The notes: generated by a model from the letters alone, not told the origin. DNA of 64,000 nucleotides from Pseudomonas putida (GCF_005080685.1 NZ_CP039371.1:4898001-4962000); one strand, 5' to 3'; shown: positions 36,449-46,518, numbered from the stretch's first letter. Program-made: numbers and translations.

Positions 36449-37578
36449 CGGGTCTCTCCGGCGCCTGCCAGGTCATCGAGCAGGGCCTGGCCCATGCGCT
36501 CACGGCGCCAGCCGCGCAGCGCATCGGGCAGTTGGTAGGGGCCGTTGGGGTAGCCGCTCTTGAGCAGGGCTTCCAGGGCCTTCTTGCGCAGCATCAGCTC
36601 GGGGGCGATGCCCAGGCGCTCACCCTCGGCCTGGCCAATGGCGCGCAGGCGCTTGAGGATGCCGGCGGCCTCGATCGGCAGCGGCTCGGGCAACGCCTGC
36701 GGCCACTGCTCGGCAGGCAGGCCGGCAGCGTGCTTGATCAGCTTGAGCAGTGTCTCGCCGTCCTGGCGAATGGTGCGCGGGTGCATCTCGTCGATCTTGG
36801 CCAGGGCCGACAGGTTGTCCGGCTGGTTCTTGGCCATTGGCCACAACGAATGCTCCTTGAGGATGCGATTGCGTGGCACGTCGCGGCTGCGCGCTTCACG
36901 CTCGCGCCAGGCGCAGAGCTCGCGCAGCACCGCCAGTTGCTGGGGCGAGAGCTTCCAGGCCAGCTTGACGTCGCGGTACAGGGTTTGCGGCTCGACTTCA
37001 CGGCGCAGGGCAGCGACCAGCTCGGCACCGTCCTCCAGCACCCAGGCGTACTTGTCGTCGGACAGGCGCGGGCGCAGGGCGGCGAACAGCTCGGCCAGGT
37101 GCACGGCGTCTTCGGCGGCGTAGCTGACCTGGGTATCGGACAGCGGACGCTGCAGCCAGTCGGAGCGGGTTTCGCCCTTGGGCAGCTCGATACCGAGCAC
37201 ATCCTGCACCAGGCGCGAATAGCCCATGGAGAAGCCCAGGTTCAGGTAGCCCCCCGCCAGCTGCGTGTCGAACAACGGCTGTGGCAGCTTGCCGGTCAGG
37301 CGCAGCAGGACCTCAAGGTCTTCGCTGCAGGCATGCAGCACCTTGACCACACCGCTGTCTTCCAGCAAATCGGCCAGGGGCTGCCAGTTCCTGATGGTCA
37401 GCGGGTCGATGAGAAAGGCGCGCTGGCCATCACCGACCTGCACCAGGCCGGCCTTGGGGTAGAAGGTGTCGACCCGCATGAATTCGGTGTCGAGCGCGAC
37501 GAAGGGCAAGTCGTGCCAGGCACGGCAGTGTTCGGCCAGGGTCTGGTCGTCACGTATCCAGTGTATTTCTATGGCCAC
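36445..37578 (-). CDS. rnd: ribonuclease D
   Basis: A 377-aa 3'-to-5' exoribonuclease that trims tRNA and other stable RNA precursors. The DEDD catalytic residues are visible: [10 protein letters not shown] (D and E), [12 protein letters not shown] (D) and YAAEDAVHL (Tyr-x3-Asp). An HRDC domain follows (about residues 215-290) with a second helical domain at the end, giving normal RNase D length. It starts with GTG at 37578. Overlaps ycgL at its 3' end. Confidence 0.93.
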   Translation of the reverse strand: MAIEIHWIRDDQTLAEHCRAWHDLPFVALDTEFMRVDTFYPKAGLVQVGDGQRAFLIDPLTIRNWQPLADLLEDSGVVKVLHACSEDLEVLLRLTGKLPQPLFDTQLAGGYLNLGFSMGYSRLVQDVLGIELPKGETRSDWLQRPLSDTQVSYAAEDAVHLAELFAALRPRLSDDKYAWVLEDGAELVAALRREVEPQTLYRDVKLAWKLSPQQLAVLRELCAWREREARSRDVPRNRILKEHSLWPMAKNQPDNLSALAKIDEMHPRTIRQDGETLLKLIKHAAGLPAEQWPQALPEPLPIEAAGILKRLRAIGQAEGERLGIAPELMLRKKALEALLKSGYPNGPYQLPDALRGWRRERMGQALLDDLAGAGETR

Positions 37579-37698
37579 GAGGCTCTCCCACTATCATTGG
37601 CGCGCAGTATATACGGCGCAGCCACTGCGGGTGAAACCTGCGCCATCCCTTGCTTCGATAAACGGCATCGGCAACCGCCGATACCGGGCCAAGCCAGA

Positions 37699-39336
37699 TC
37701 AGCGATCGGCGGCCAGCCACGGCCGGCAACTGGCGAACATGTCCAGCGAGCGCTGGTAGACCTCGGTGCGCACCTGCAACAGGCCGAGCATCGAGTGGAA
37801 CAGGTTGTCCTGGGACAGCGGCGCGTCGCTCAGGCGGGCCAGGCAACCGGTGTCCAGGCCGAAGTCCTGCTGGTAGCTGTCGGAGAACCAGGTCAGCAGC
37901 GGCACGTGCTTCTGTTGCTCCGGCGCCATCATGTAGGGCGTGCCGTGCAAATACAGGTTGTATTCGCCCAGCGACTCGCCATGGTCGGACAGGTAGATCA
38001 TCGCCGTGTCGACCTTGTCCTGATGGCTGCGCAGGGTATCGATCAGCTTGGCCAACAGCGTGTCGGTGTAGGCCAGGGTATTGTCGTAGGCGTTGACGAT
38101 GTCCTGCTGGCTGCACTGGTCCAGGGCATTGCTGCGGCAAACCGGGGTGAACGGCTCGGCGCCTGCCGGGTAGCGCTTGAAGTACTCGGGGCCGTGGCTG
38201 CCCATCTGGTGCAGCACCAGCACGGTGTCCTTGTCGAGGTTGTCGATCAGCTCGCCGAGGCCCTGCAGGAGGATTTCGTCATGGCACTCGCCCTCGCTGC
38301 ACAGCGCCGGGTCCTTGAGGTTGCTGACATCGATGAACTGCACGCGGTCGCAGGTGCCCTTGCAGCCGGACTGGTTGTCCCGCCACTGCACGGCAAGGCC
38401 TGCGCGCTGGAGGATATCGAGCAGGCCCTCGCGGTTCTTGGCCACGCGTGCGTCGTAGTCCTTGCGGCCCATCCCGGAGAACATGCACGGCACCGACACG
38501 GCGGTCTCGGTGCCGCACGAGTGGACGTCGCTGAACGCCAGCAGGCCTTGTTCCTTGGCAAGCTTGGGCGTGGTATCGCGGGCATAGCCAAGCACGCCGA
38601 AATGATCCGCCCGCGCACTCTCACCCACCACCAGCACGGTCAGCGACTTGCGCTCGTGGCGCTGCCAGGCCGCGTCGCGCTGGGCATCCTCGCCGTAGGC
38701 TTCGAATGGCCGGGCCGCGGTGCCCACGCGCTCGCTGACATAACCGAAGGAAGCGCCGACGATATTGCTGGGCGTCAGCATCAGGCGCAATTCGTGGTGA
38801 TTGCGCAACAACGACGACAGCCCCTGGTAGTTGACCAGCGCCACCGCCCCCAGGGCGACCACGCAGGACGCGCCGACCACCAGCTTGCCCAGCAGCTCGC
38901 GGTGCCAGGGGCGATAGGCGATAGGCGCCTTCCACAGCACTACCGAGGGCAGAACCCCGAGCAGCAGGATATAACCGGCAAACTTCAGCGATAACAAGTC
39001 GCGCACTTCCGACACATTGGTTTCGGCGATATTGCGAAACATGCCGGCATCAATAAGCACGCCATATTGATTCATGAAGTAAGCCACGCCCGCACCGCTC
39101 ATGAACAACACAATGAGCACCGGTTTCAATACATAACGGAAGGCCAACAGCGTGAGGATCAGGTTGAACGCGAAGAACATCATCACGGCGAACGCCAGGC
39201 TCAACCACAGCCCCGCCAGACCTGCGGGCACCACCTGGCTCAGGTGCTGCCAGAGAAACACATTGAAGCCAATCAGCAGGTAAAGGCTGGCCAACAGCGT
39301 GACCCATTCAGTCCGCAGGGATTTGATTTTGTGCAT
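37699..39336 (-). CDS. eptA: lipid A phosphoethanolamine transferase
   Basis: A 545-aa inner-membrane enzyme. Five N-terminal membrane helices (about residues 10-175) precede a periplasmic alkaline-phosphatase-fold domain. The catalytic Thr lies in SCGTETAVSVPCMF, preceded by the metal-site LVVGESARADHFG, and a second metal site is in YLSDHGESLGEYNLYLHG. Several Cys pairs typical of EptA disulfides are present. It adds phosphoethanolamine to lipid A, which in relatives such as MCR proteins lowers polymyxin binding. The start at 39336 places the first helix correctly; nine upstream codons lack support. No two-component system is adjacent. Confidence 0.9.
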   Translation of the reverse strand: MHKIKSLRTEWVTLLASLYLLIGFNVFLWQHLSQVVPAGLAGLWLSLAFAVMMFFAFNLILTLLAFRYVLKPVLIVLFMSGAGVAYFMNQYGVLIDAGMFRNIAETNVSEVRDLLSLKFAGYILLLGVLPSVVLWKAPIAYRPWHRELLGKLVVGASCVVALGAVALVNYQGLSSLLRNHHELRLMLTPSNIVGASFGYVSERVGTAARPFEAYGEDAQRDAAWQRHERKSLTVLVVGESARADHFGVLGYARDTTPKLAKEQGLLAFSDVHSCGTETAVSVPCMFSGMGRKDYDARVAKNREGLLDILQRAGLAVQWRDNQSGCKGTCDRVQFIDVSNLKDPALCSEGECHDEILLQGLGELIDNLDKDTVLVLHQMGSHGPEYFKRYPAGAEPFTPVCRSNALDQCSQQDIVNAYDNTLAYTDTLLAKLIDTLRSHQDKVDTAMIYLSDHGESLGEYNLYLHGTPYMMAPEQQKHVPLLTWFSDSYQQDFGLDTGCLARLSDAPLSQDNLFHSMLGLLQVRTEVYQRSLDMFASCRPWLAADR

Positions 39337-39622
39337 GGATTCGCAATCAAGAGTAATTATCAACCCGCGCTGAAGTGCACACCGCGGAAAGTTGAGCGAA
39401 CTCTAGAAAGGGGGCCATCAATTTTTCGTGAAAAAGACGGTAACAAATTCGTGAATCAAGGCGGGGCTCGATTAAATGTCGTTCATTAAGACGGGCAGGC
39501 GCAGCGTGGCGTACGCATCGCGGTCCGACAACCGACGCCAGTCCGTCAGCCCCCAGATGCGCAAAGGCGGCTATCCTCAAAGGTCAGGACACCTACCGAC
39601 AACCCCTGACAGAGGTGAAGAA

Positions 39623-39859
39623 ATGCCAGTTCCGCATGATTTGCTCGCTGACCTGCACGTTACCGCTGACACATTCCAAGCTTTGATCGACGAGAATGAA
39701 GACCTGCAGAAGCTGCACAAGGAATACAACGCCAAGGACAAGCAGGTAGTGGCCGCCGAAGGCAATGGCACCAACGACGAAGCGGTCAACCGCCTGCGCA
39801 AGGAACGGTTGCTGATCAAAGACAAGATCGAGCGGATCGTCCATCCGCCGAAATCCTGA
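39623..39859 (+). CDS. YdcH-like DUF465 small helical protein
   Basis: A 78-aa charged, all-helical protein (MPVPHDLLADLHVTADTFQALI, then DLQKLHKEYNAKDKQV and NRLRKERLLIKDKIERIVHPP). It matches the DUF465/YdcH pattern of an antiparallel helical hairpin; function unknown. AGAGGTGAAG lies before the ATG at 39623, and the frame upstream of it is not credible coding sequence. Divergent from eptA. The 286-base gap between the two holds an AT-rich stretch near 39420-39440, but no site I can name. Confidence 0.8.
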   Translation: MPVPHDLLADLHVTADTFQALIDENEDLQKLHKEYNAKDKQVVAAEGNGTNDEAVNRLRKERLLIKDKIERIVHPPKS

Positions 39860-39880
39860 TGGTCCTCCATTGAATTCAAC

Positions 39881-39947
39881 GGCCCCATCGCCGGCAAGCC
39901 GGTTCCTACGAACCTCCTGTAGGAGCCGGCTTGCCGGCGATAGGGCC
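39881..39947. repeat. REP pair, GCCGGC-type
   Basis: Inverted copies at 39881-39909 and 39916-39947 with core GCCGGCAAGCCGG, only six bases apart, able to fold as one long hairpin between convergent genes. Confidence 0.88.
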
Positions 39948-39954
39948 AGCAGCA

Positions 39955-41124
39955 TCATCGCGCGACCGAAGCCTTGAGCGCCCCATCCAGGTCGTCGATC
40001 AGATCCCGATGATCCTCGATCCCCACCGACAACCGCAGCAGGTTCTCGCTGATGCCCATGGCCCCCTTCTGCGCCGGGCTCAACGACACGTGCGACATGC
40101 TCCACGAGTGGTTGATCATGCTCTCCACCCCGCCCAGCGAATCGGCCAGGACGAAGATCTGCAGTGCCTCGACCAGGCGGTTGAGCGCCGCCCGGTCGCC
40201 CTTGACCTTCATCGCCACCACCGCCCCGCCGCTGCGCATCTGCTGCTTGCACAACGCGTGCTGCGGGTGGCTGGGCAGCCCTGGGTAGTACACCTGCTCG
40301 ATCTGCCCGTGGCCTTCGAGAAAGCGCGCCACTTCCAGGGCGTTGGCGCACTGGCGCTCCATACGCACGTCCAGGGTCTTCAGCCCGCGCAAGGCCAGGT
40401 AGCAGTCGAACGGCCCCTGCACCGCGCCCACCGCCATGCTGATGCGCCGCAGGCGGGCCAGCAGCGCGTCGTTGGCCGCCACCACCACGCCGCCGGTGAG
40501 GTCGGAATGGCCACCGATGTACTTGCTCGCCGAATGCATGACCAAATCCACGCCGAGGCTGATCGGCCGCTGGTTCCAGGGCGAGCAGAAGGTGTTGTCG
40601 ATGCAGGTGAGGATGCCGCGGGCTCGCGCCAGGTCGCACACCGCCTTGATGTCCACCAGGTGCAACAGCGGGTTGGTCGGCGACTCGATCCAGATCAGCT
40701 GGGTCTCGGGCCGGATCGCCGCAGCCACGGCGTCGAGGTCATTGAGATCGACATAGGTGGTGGTCAGGCCCGAGGTGCGCCCACGGAAGTCTTCGAGGAT
40801 ACGGAACGTGCCACCGTACACGCCGTTCATCACCACCACGTGGGCATCCTTGGGCAGCAGTTCCAGTACCGTGGCGGTCGCGTTCACGCCCGAGGCGCAG
40901 GCCACCGCGCCAACACCTTCCTCGAGCGAGGCCACACAGGTTTCATATGCATGACGGGTGGGGTTGCCGACGCGGCTGTAGGAGTATTCAGGGCGATCGT
41001 CCAGGTCTCGCTTGATGAACGAGCTGGCGGTAACGATGGCAGGGAAGATCGCGTTGTCGGCGACGCTGAACTGCTCGCCGGCGTGGATGGTGCGGGTGGC
41101 GAACTGGCGCGGCTTGTCGGACAT
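39955..41124 (-). CDS. cystathionine gamma-synthase/lyase-type PLP enzyme
   Basis: A 389-aa Cys/Met-metabolism PLP enzyme. The N-terminal SYSRVGNPTRHAYE, the CASGVNATATVLELL region and the PLP Lys in MHSASKYIGGHSDLTGG are clear, with the C-terminal ESMINHSWSMSH. The family includes cystathionine gamma-synthase, gamma-lyase and methionine gamma-lyase, which are hard to separate by eye, so no symbol is given. The divergent Lrp/AsnC gene next door suggests control by an amino acid, as for methionine gamma-lyase in P. putida; inference. The start at 41124 is chosen over an ATG four codons upstream. Confidence 0.85.
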   Translation of the reverse strand: MSDKPRQFATRTIHAGEQFSVADNAIFPAIVTASSFIKRDLDDRPEYSYSRVGNPTRHAYETCVASLEEGVGAVACASGVNATATVLELLPKDAHVVVMNGVYGGTFRILEDFRGRTSGLTTTYVDLNDLDAVAAAIRPETQLIWIESPTNPLLHLVDIKAVCDLARARGILTCIDNTFCSPWNQRPISLGVDLVMHSASKYIGGHSDLTGGVVVAANDALLARLRRISMAVGAVQGPFDCYLALRGLKTLDVRMERQCANALEVARFLEGHGQIEQVYYPGLPSHPQHALCKQQMRSGGAVVAMKVKGDRAALNRLVEALQIFVLADSLGGVESMINHSWSMSHVSLSPAQKGAMGISENLLRLSVGIEDHRDLIDDLDGALKASVAR

Positions 41125-41248
41125 GGTCGGGCCCATTGGCAGGAGTGGATGTACAACTATCGCACACGCACGGGGACGCAGCCCCGTGCAGGAAATTTTT
41201 CTCTCACTGGAGTACGCTGAGGAATATTTTTCTTGGGTTCAACGCGCC

Positions 41249-41710
41249 ATGGACAGTTTCGACCAGCACATCCTGACCTTGCTTCAGCGCGACGCCTCCA
41301 TTTCGCTCAAGGACCTGGCCGAGTCGGTCAACCTGTCCACCACGCCCTGCTGGAAGCGGGTCAAGCGCCTGGAGGAAGACGGCTACATTCTAGGCCGCGT
41401 GGCCTTGCTCGACCCGACGCGGCTGGGCTTGGGCCTGACCGTGTTCGTCCAGCTCAAGACCCAGCGCCACGACAGCGCCTGGCTGGAGCAGTTCGCCAAG
41501 ACGGTGCGCGGTTTCGAGGAAGTGATGGAGTTCTACCGTATGTCCGGTGACTGGGACTACATGCTGCGGGTGGTGGTGGGCGATATCGCGGCCTATGACC
41601 GCTTTTACAAGAAGCTGATCACCTGCACCGAGGGGCTTTCCAACATCACCTCCAGTTTTGCCATGGAGCAGATGAAGTACACCACGGCGTTGCCGGTGCA
41701 CCGGCCTTGA
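41249..41710 (+). CDS. Lrp/AsnC family transcriptional regulator
   Basis: A 153-aa Lrp-type regulator. The N-terminal HTH (DQHILTLLQRDASISLKDLA, then NLSTTPCWKRVKRLEEDGYI) is followed by a RAM ligand domain (about residues 65-145, with MSGDWDYMLRVVVGDIAAYDRF). It is divergent from the PLP enzyme gene with a 124-base shared upstream region and is its likely regulator, responding to an amino acid. The start at 41249 gives the standard family length. Confidence 0.9.
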   Translation: MDSFDQHILTLLQRDASISLKDLAESVNLSTTPCWKRVKRLEEDGYILGRVALLDPTRLGLGLTVFVQLKTQRHDSAWLEQFAKTVRGFEEVMEFYRMSGDWDYMLRVVVGDIAAYDRFYKKLITCTEGLSNITSSFAMEQMKYTTALPVHRP

Positions 41711-41727
41711 GCGGGCTTCGCCAACCT

Positions 41728-41803
41728 GGCCTCATCGCCGGCAAGCCGGCTCCTACAGGGGTTGTGGTGATCCGGTAGGAGCCGGCTTGCCGGTGATGAG
41801 GCC
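41728..41803. repeat. REP pair, GCCGGC-type
   Basis: Inverted copies at 41728-41759 and 41773-41803 between the convergent Lrp and molybdopterin oxidoreductase genes. Confidence 0.88.
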
Positions 41804-41818
41804 AGTCCAGACAACCTA

Positions 41819-44149
41819 TCAATCAGCCGCCAGCACCGCCTCGATCCGATTCCCCGCCTTGGCCTTTTCCAACCGGATCGCCACGAACTTGGACGTCGGC
41901 GTGTAGGTGCCCTCGCCATAGCTCTCCAGCGGCACCAGCGGGTTGGTCTCGGGATAGTAGGCCGCTGCCTGCCCGTCGGGGATGTCGTAGGGCACCAGGC
42001 GGAACCCCGATACCCGTCGCTCCACGCCGTCCTCCCAGAGCGAAACCAGGTCCACATGCTCGCCGGGCTCGAAGCCCAGCCGACGGATGTCCGCTTCGCT
42101 GACGAAGACCACCTCACGCAGGCCGAACACGCCGCGATAACGATCATCGAGCCCATACAGGGTGGTGTTGTACTGGTCGTGCGAGCGCATGGTCTGCAGG
42201 ATCAGGTCCGGTTTGTCGCCACGCGCCAGCACCTGGGCATTGACCAGTTCCTCAGGCAAGGCATGGGGCATGAAGCGGGCCTTGCCGGTGGCCGTGCGCC
42301 AGTTGCGCTCGGCGGCGCTGTTGCCCAGGTGGAAGCCACCGGGGTGTTGCAGACGCTGGTTGAAGTCGGCAAAACCGGGGATGACGTCGGCGATCATGTC
42401 GCGAATGCGGTTGTAGTCCGCCACCGCGTATTCCCAGTCGATCGGCTGGTTGCCGAGCGTCGCCTTGGCCATACCCGCCACGATCCACGGCTCCGAACGC
42501 ATATGCGCCGAACGCGGACGCAGTTGGCCATTGGAGATGTGCACCATGCTGAACGTGTCTTCCACGGTCACGCCCTGCGGCCCTTCGGCCTGCATGTCGA
42601 TTTCGGTACGGCCCAGGCAGGGCAGGATCAATGCATCGCGGCCAGTGACCAGGTGCGAGCGGTTGAGCTTGGTGGAAATCTGCACGGTCAGCGCGCAGTT
42701 GCGCAGCGCCGCGTGGGTGCGCGGGGTGTCTGGCGTGGCCTGGGCGAAGTTGCCGCCCAGAGCGACGAAGACCTTGGCCCGCCCTTCCTCCATGGCCTTG
42801 ATCGCCAGGACCGCGTTATGCCCGTGGGCACGCGGCACGCGGAACTGAAAGCGTCGTTCCAGGGCATCGAGCAGCGCCGCCTTGGGCTTCTCGTCGATGC
42901 CCATGGTGCGGTCACCCTGCACGTTGCTGTGGCCGCGCACTGGCGACAGGCCGGCACCGGGCTTGCCAACGTTGCCGCGCAAAAGCTGCAGGTTGACGAT
43001 TTCCTGCACGGTCGGCACCGAATGGCGGTGCTGGGTGACGCCCATGGCCCAGCACATGATCACCCGCTCGGCCTTGCGGTACATGCGCGCGGCCAGCTCG
43101 ATCTCGGCCAGGGTCAGGCCGGACTGCTTGACGATGTGCTCCCACGGGGTGGCATCGACCGCCGCCAGGTAGGCATCGACGCCCGAGGTGTGTTCGGCGA
43201 TGAAGGCATGGTCGAATACCGCCGGCTCGCCCTTGGCCTGGGCTTCGCGCTCCCACTGCAAGAGGAACTTGGCCATGCCGCGCAGGGCCGCCATGTCGCC
43301 GCCAAGGGCCGGGCGGAAATAGGCATTGGTGGTCGGTTCGGAGCCGTTGCTGAGCATCTCCAGGGGGTGTTGCGGGTGCTGGAAACGCTCCAGGCCACGC
43401 TCCTTGAGCGGGTTGAAGCACACCACCTGGGCACCGCGCTTGACCGCCTCGCGCAGCGGTTCGAGCATACGTGGGTGGTTGGTGCCGGGGTTCTGGCCGA
43501 TGACGAAGATCGCATCGGCCAGCTCCAGGTCATGGAACACCACGGTGCCCTTGCCGACACCGAGGGTTTCCGACATGCCGGCACCGCTGGCCTCGTGGCA
43601 CATGTTCGAGCAGTCGGGGAAATTGTTGGTGCCATAGGCGCGCACGAACAACTGATAGAGGAACGCTGCCTCGTTGCTGGCCCGCCCGGAGGTGTAGAAC
43701 TCGGCCTCGTCGGGGGATTGGAGCGCCCGCAGGTGGCCGGCGATCAGCTCGAATGCCTCTTGCCAGGAGGTCTCGACATAGTGGTCGGTGGCAGCGTCGT
43801 AACGCATTGGATGGGTCAGGCGGCCCTGGTATTCGAGCCAGTAGTCGGTCTGCTCGAGGAGCGCGCTGACGCTGTATCTGGCGAAGAACGCCGGGTCCAC
43901 CGAGCGCCCGGTGGCTTCCCAGTTGACCGCCTTGGCGCCGTTCTCGCAGAACTTGACCATGTCGCTTTCCGGCGATTCGCCCCAGGCGCAGCCGGGGCAG
44001 TCGAAGCCGCCGTTCTGGTTGGTCTTGAGCATGGCCCGCAGGTTCTTGAAGGCGTTGTCGCTGCCCAGCCAGCTCTTGGTCACGCTCTTGAGCGCGCCCC
44101 AGCCGGCGGCAGGTCCTTTGTAGTCCCTGATGTGTTGGTCATTGCTCAT
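41819..44149 (-). CDS. FdhF/YdeP-type molybdopterin oxidoreductase
   Basis: A 776-aa molybdopterin enzyme of the YdeP group. The N-terminal Cys cluster is GGFDCPGCAWGE with a further Cys in VKFCENGA. The body carries MPT-binding segments such as FVIGQNPGTNHPRM and ALGGNFAQATPDTP, and the C-terminal domain has TMRSHDQYNTTLYG. E. coli YdeP is linked to acid resistance, and others act as formate-dehydrogenase-like enzymes; the substrate here is unknown. The start at 44149 has GAGGAAG upstream, better than the ATG five codons earlier. Divergent from moaA, which makes its cofactor. Confidence 0.88.
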   Translation of the reverse strand: MSNDQHIRDYKGPAAGWGALKSVTKSWLGSDNAFKNLRAMLKTNQNGGFDCPGCAWGESPESDMVKFCENGAKAVNWEATGRSVDPAFFARYSVSALLEQTDYWLEYQGRLTHPMRYDAATDHYVETSWQEAFELIAGHLRALQSPDEAEFYTSGRASNEAAFLYQLFVRAYGTNNFPDCSNMCHEASGAGMSETLGVGKGTVVFHDLELADAIFVIGQNPGTNHPRMLEPLREAVKRGAQVVCFNPLKERGLERFQHPQHPLEMLSNGSEPTTNAYFRPALGGDMAALRGMAKFLLQWEREAQAKGEPAVFDHAFIAEHTSGVDAYLAAVDATPWEHIVKQSGLTLAEIELAARMYRKAERVIMCWAMGVTQHRHSVPTVQEIVNLQLLRGNVGKPGAGLSPVRGHSNVQGDRTMGIDEKPKAALLDALERRFQFRVPRAHGHNAVLAIKAMEEGRAKVFVALGGNFAQATPDTPRTHAALRNCALTVQISTKLNRSHLVTGRDALILPCLGRTEIDMQAEGPQGVTVEDTFSMVHISNGQLRPRSAHMRSEPWIVAGMAKATLGNQPIDWEYAVADYNRIRDMIADVIPGFADFNQRLQHPGGFHLGNSAAERNWRTATGKARFMPHALPEELVNAQVLARGDKPDLILQTMRSHDQYNTTLYGLDDRYRGVFGLREVVFVSEADIRRLGFEPGEHVDLVSLWEDGVERRVSGFRLVPYDIPDGQAAAYYPETNPLVPLESYGEGTYTPTSKFVAIRLEKAKAGNRIEAVLAAD

Positions 44150-44204
44150 GCGGTGCTTCCTCACGCTCGGTGCTTTTATTCAGCCTATTGAGCGTGGCGG
44201 GAAG

Positions 44205-44219
44205 GCGTCCAATCGAAAT
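44205..44219. promoter_or_regulatory. shared 15-base motif, copy 1 (YdeP-type gene/moaA promoter region)
   Basis: GCGTCCAATCGAAAT occurs here and again at 47110-47124 upstream of the LysR gene; the bases just before it are also similar. Probable LysR binding site. The rest of the 340-base gap up to moaA holds only a degenerate REP pair. Confidence 0.6.
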
Positions 44220-44266
44220 ACCTTACGGCGTGATAGGCGGTTTCGATCATGGCTCTGGAACTGCGT

Positions 44267-44363
44267 TGCTTCTTTCGCGGGCAAGCCCGCACCTACAGGT
44301 AGAGCGGTGCACACGAGAACAGCGCAATACCCTGTAGGATCGGGTTTACCCGCGAAGCAGCCA
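44267..44363. repeat. degenerate REP pair, GCGGG-type
   Basis: Left copy at 44267-44300, right copy at 44330-44363 with several substitutions (CTGTAGGATCGGG, GCGAAGCAGCC). Confidence 0.75.
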
Positions 44364-44489
44364 CCACCGTGGTTAAACCGAAAACCTTGATAGATGCCAT
44401 TGATCAACCAGTCGGGGAAAGCAATTTGACGGAGATGGCCGCAGGTTATAGCTTGGACTCAATAGTCCTACCCCGAGTCGAGCGAGTAC

Positions 44490-45494
44490 GTGGAACAGAA
44501 CAGCCGGGCCCTGATCGACGGCTTCAACCGGAAAATCGACTACCTGCGGATGTCGGTCACGGACCGCTGCGACTTCCGTTGCGTGTACTGCATGGCCGAA
44601 GACATGCAGTTTCTGCCGCGCCAGCAGATTCTCAGCCTCGAAGAACTGTTCCAGGTCGCCGAGCGCTTCGTCGCCCTCGGCACTCGCAAGATCCGCCTCA
44701 CCGGCGGCGAGCCACTGGTGCGCCAGGGCATCGTCGACCTGTGCCAGCGCATCGCCGCCCTGCCCGGGCTGCGCGAACTGTGCATGACCAGCAACGGCTC
44801 GCAGCTTGGCCACCTGGCCCAACCGCTGTTCGACGCAGGTGTAACGCGCCTGAACATCAGCCTCGACAGCCTCGATGCCGCGCGCTTCAAGCAGCTCACC
44901 CGCACCGGCGACCTCGACCAGGTGATTGCCGGCATCGACGCCGCACGCCGCGCCGGCTTCCAGCGCACCAAGATCAACTGCGTCGTGCTCAAGGGCCGCA
45001 ATGACCATGAGCTGGTCGACCTGGTGCGCTTCGCCATCGACCGCGAACTGGACATCACCTTCATCGAAGAGATGCCGCTGGGCGTGATCAGCGAGCATGA
45101 GCGCGGCGAGTCGTTCTGTTCCAGCGACGAAGTCCGCGCACGGCTGGCCGAGCGCTTCACCCTGATCGAGTCGGCCGAGTCCTCCCAGGGCCCGGCTCGT
45201 TACTGGCGCCTGGCCGAATCCGCGCACACCCGTGTCGGATTCATCTCGCCACATAGCCATAACTTCTGCGCCACCTGCAATCGTGTGCGCCTGACCGTCG
45301 AAGGCCGGCTGCTGCTGTGCCTGGGCAACGAGCATTCGATGGACCTCAAGCAGGTGCTGCGCGCGCACCCCGGCGATGCCGAACGCCTGGAAAAGGCCAT
45401 CCGCGACTCCCTGCACCTCAAGCCCTACCGCCACCACTTCGAGGTCGGTGGCGAGGTGCAGATCCTGCGCTTCATGAACATGACCGGCGGCTGA
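44490..45494 (+). CDS. moaA: GTP 3',8-cyclase MoaA
   Basis: A 334-aa radical SAM enzyme that starts molybdenum cofactor synthesis by converting GTP to 3',8-cyclo-7,8-dihydro-GTP. The radical SAM cluster is CDFRCVYC (about residues 25-32), followed by [10 protein letters not shown]. The second [4Fe-4S] site has Cys residues in [12 protein letters not shown] and LLLCLG. The GTG start at 44490 gives the expected N-terminus ([17 protein letters not shown] follows). It lies divergent from the molybdopterin oxidoreductase gene, suggesting it supplies that enzyme. Confidence 0.93.
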   Translation: MEQNSRALIDGFNRKIDYLRMSVTDRCDFRCVYCMAEDMQFLPRQQILSLEELFQVAERFVALGTRKIRLTGGEPLVRQGIVDLCQRIAALPGLRELCMTSNGSQLGHLAQPLFDAGVTRLNISLDSLDAARFKQLTRTGDLDQVIAGIDAARRAGFQRTKINCVVLKGRNDHELVDLVRFAIDRELDITFIEEMPLGVISEHERGESFCSSDEVRARLAERFTLIESAESSQGPARYWRLAESAHTRVGFISPHSHNFCATCNRVRLTVEGRLLLCLGNEHSMDLKQVLRAHPGDAERLEKAIRDSLHLKPYRHHFEVGGEVQILRFMNMTGG

Positions 45495-45514
45495 CAGGCT
45501 GTCTCTGGAATTCC

Positions 45515-46414
45515 ATGATCGTCCACCCCCACCCGGATGTGCTGCGCGTGCTGTTCACCCTCAAGGGATCGATCGTCAAGCGCATCGCCCTGCGTTGCCT
45601 GATGGTCACACTTCTGGCCGCATTGATCGTGCTGGTCGAGCGGCATTTCCCGGCCTTTTTCTATCCGGTCAGCGCCACCCCGTTCACCCTGCTCGGGCTG
45701 TCGTTGTCGATCTTCATGAGCTTTCGCAACAACGCCTGCTACGACCGTTGGTGGGAAGGGCGCAAGGCCTGGGGGCAAATGATCATCGAGATCCGCTCGT
45801 TCGCCCGGGAAAGCGTGGCGATCGCCGACCCGCAGCAGCGCCACGCCATGCTCCGCGAACTGTGCGGCTTTGCCCATGCATTGAATGCCAGGCTGCGCGG
45901 TGAGGACGAACTGGCCGCTGCCCGCCCCTGGCTCGCCGACGCGGCGGCGCTGAGCCCACATAACGTCTGCGACGGCATCTTGCGCGAGGTTGGCGGGCGC
46001 TGCTCGCGGCTGGCCGAACTGCAGTCGATCAGCGAGTGGCGCTACACCTTGCTGGAACAGCGCCTGGTGGGGCTGGCCCAGGTGCAGGCGACGTGCGAGC
46101 GGATCAAAGGCACGCCGCTGCCCTTCCCCTACACCCTGCTGCTGCATCGCACCATCTACATCTTCTGCCTGCTGCTGCCGTTCGCCCTGGCCGAGCCGCT
46201 GGGCTGGCTGGCACCGTTGTTCACCACCATCGTCGGGTACACCTTCTTCGGGCTCGATGCCATCGGCAATGAGCTGGAAGACCCGTTCGGGCGAGACGAG
46301 AACGACCTGCCGACCGATGCCATGGTGCGCACCATCGAGCGGGATGTGTTGTCGGCGCTGGGAGAGAAAGAGCTGCCGCCGGCGTTGCAGCCGGTCGAGT
46401 ATGTGTTGAGCTGA
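45515..46414 (+). CDS. bestrophin-family (YneE-like) membrane protein
   Basis: A 299-aa inner-membrane protein. Two N-terminal helices (about residues 25-70), the conserved FRNNACYDRWWEGRKAWGQM region and two further helices (about 205-245, PYTLLLHRTIYIFCLLLPFAL) match the bacterial bestrophin/UPF0187 family, followed by the acidic gate-region sequence NELEDPFGRDENDLP. Bacterial members can be ion channels; the physiological ion is not certain. It begins 20 bases after moaA, so co-transcription is likely, though a molybdenum link is not established. Confidence 0.83.
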   Translation: MIVHPHPDVLRVLFTLKGSIVKRIALRCLMVTLLAALIVLVERHFPAFFYPVSATPFTLLGLSLSIFMSFRNNACYDRWWEGRKAWGQMIIEIRSFARESVAIADPQQRHAMLRELCGFAHALNARLRGEDELAAARPWLADAAALSPHNVCDGILREVGGRCSRLAELQSISEWRYTLLEQRLVGLAQVQATCERIKGTPLPFPYTLLLHRTIYIFCLLLPFALAEPLGWLAPLFTTIVGYTFFGLDAIGNELEDPFGRDENDLPTDAMVRTIERDVLSALGEKELPPALQPVEYVLS

Positions 46415-46432
46415 AACCAGAGGACACCTGCT

Positions 46433-46512
46433 CCGGCCCTATCGCCGGCAAGCCGGCTCCTACAGGGTCCACGCTCTAGAGGTAGGAGCCGGCTTGCCGG
46501 CGATAGAACCGG
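46433..46512. repeat. REP pair, GCCGGC-type
   Basis: Inverted copies at 46433-46466 and 46481-46512 between the convergent bestrophin and moaB genes. Confidence 0.88.
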
Positions 46513-46518
46513 AACTGA

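Noticed and set aside
36532..38994. Very long reading frame on the plus strand opposite rnd and eptA
   Set aside because: It lies antisense to two clearly recognised genes, has a composition typical of GC-rich shadow frames and no family motifs.
39420..39440. AT-rich hairpin (TTTTTC-GTGAAAAA) upstream of eptA as a terminator
   Set aside because: Weak stem in a divergent promoter region with no GC-rich part.
42056..44191. Long plus-strand frame opposite the molybdopterin oxidoreductase gene
   Set aside because: Shadow of a recognised 776-aa enzyme; Gln/Val/His-rich without recognisable domains.
44364..44489. Molybdenum-cofactor riboswitch in front of moaA
   Set aside because: I looked for the conserved multi-stem Moco motif and found no convincing match; the shared 15-base motif points to protein control instead.
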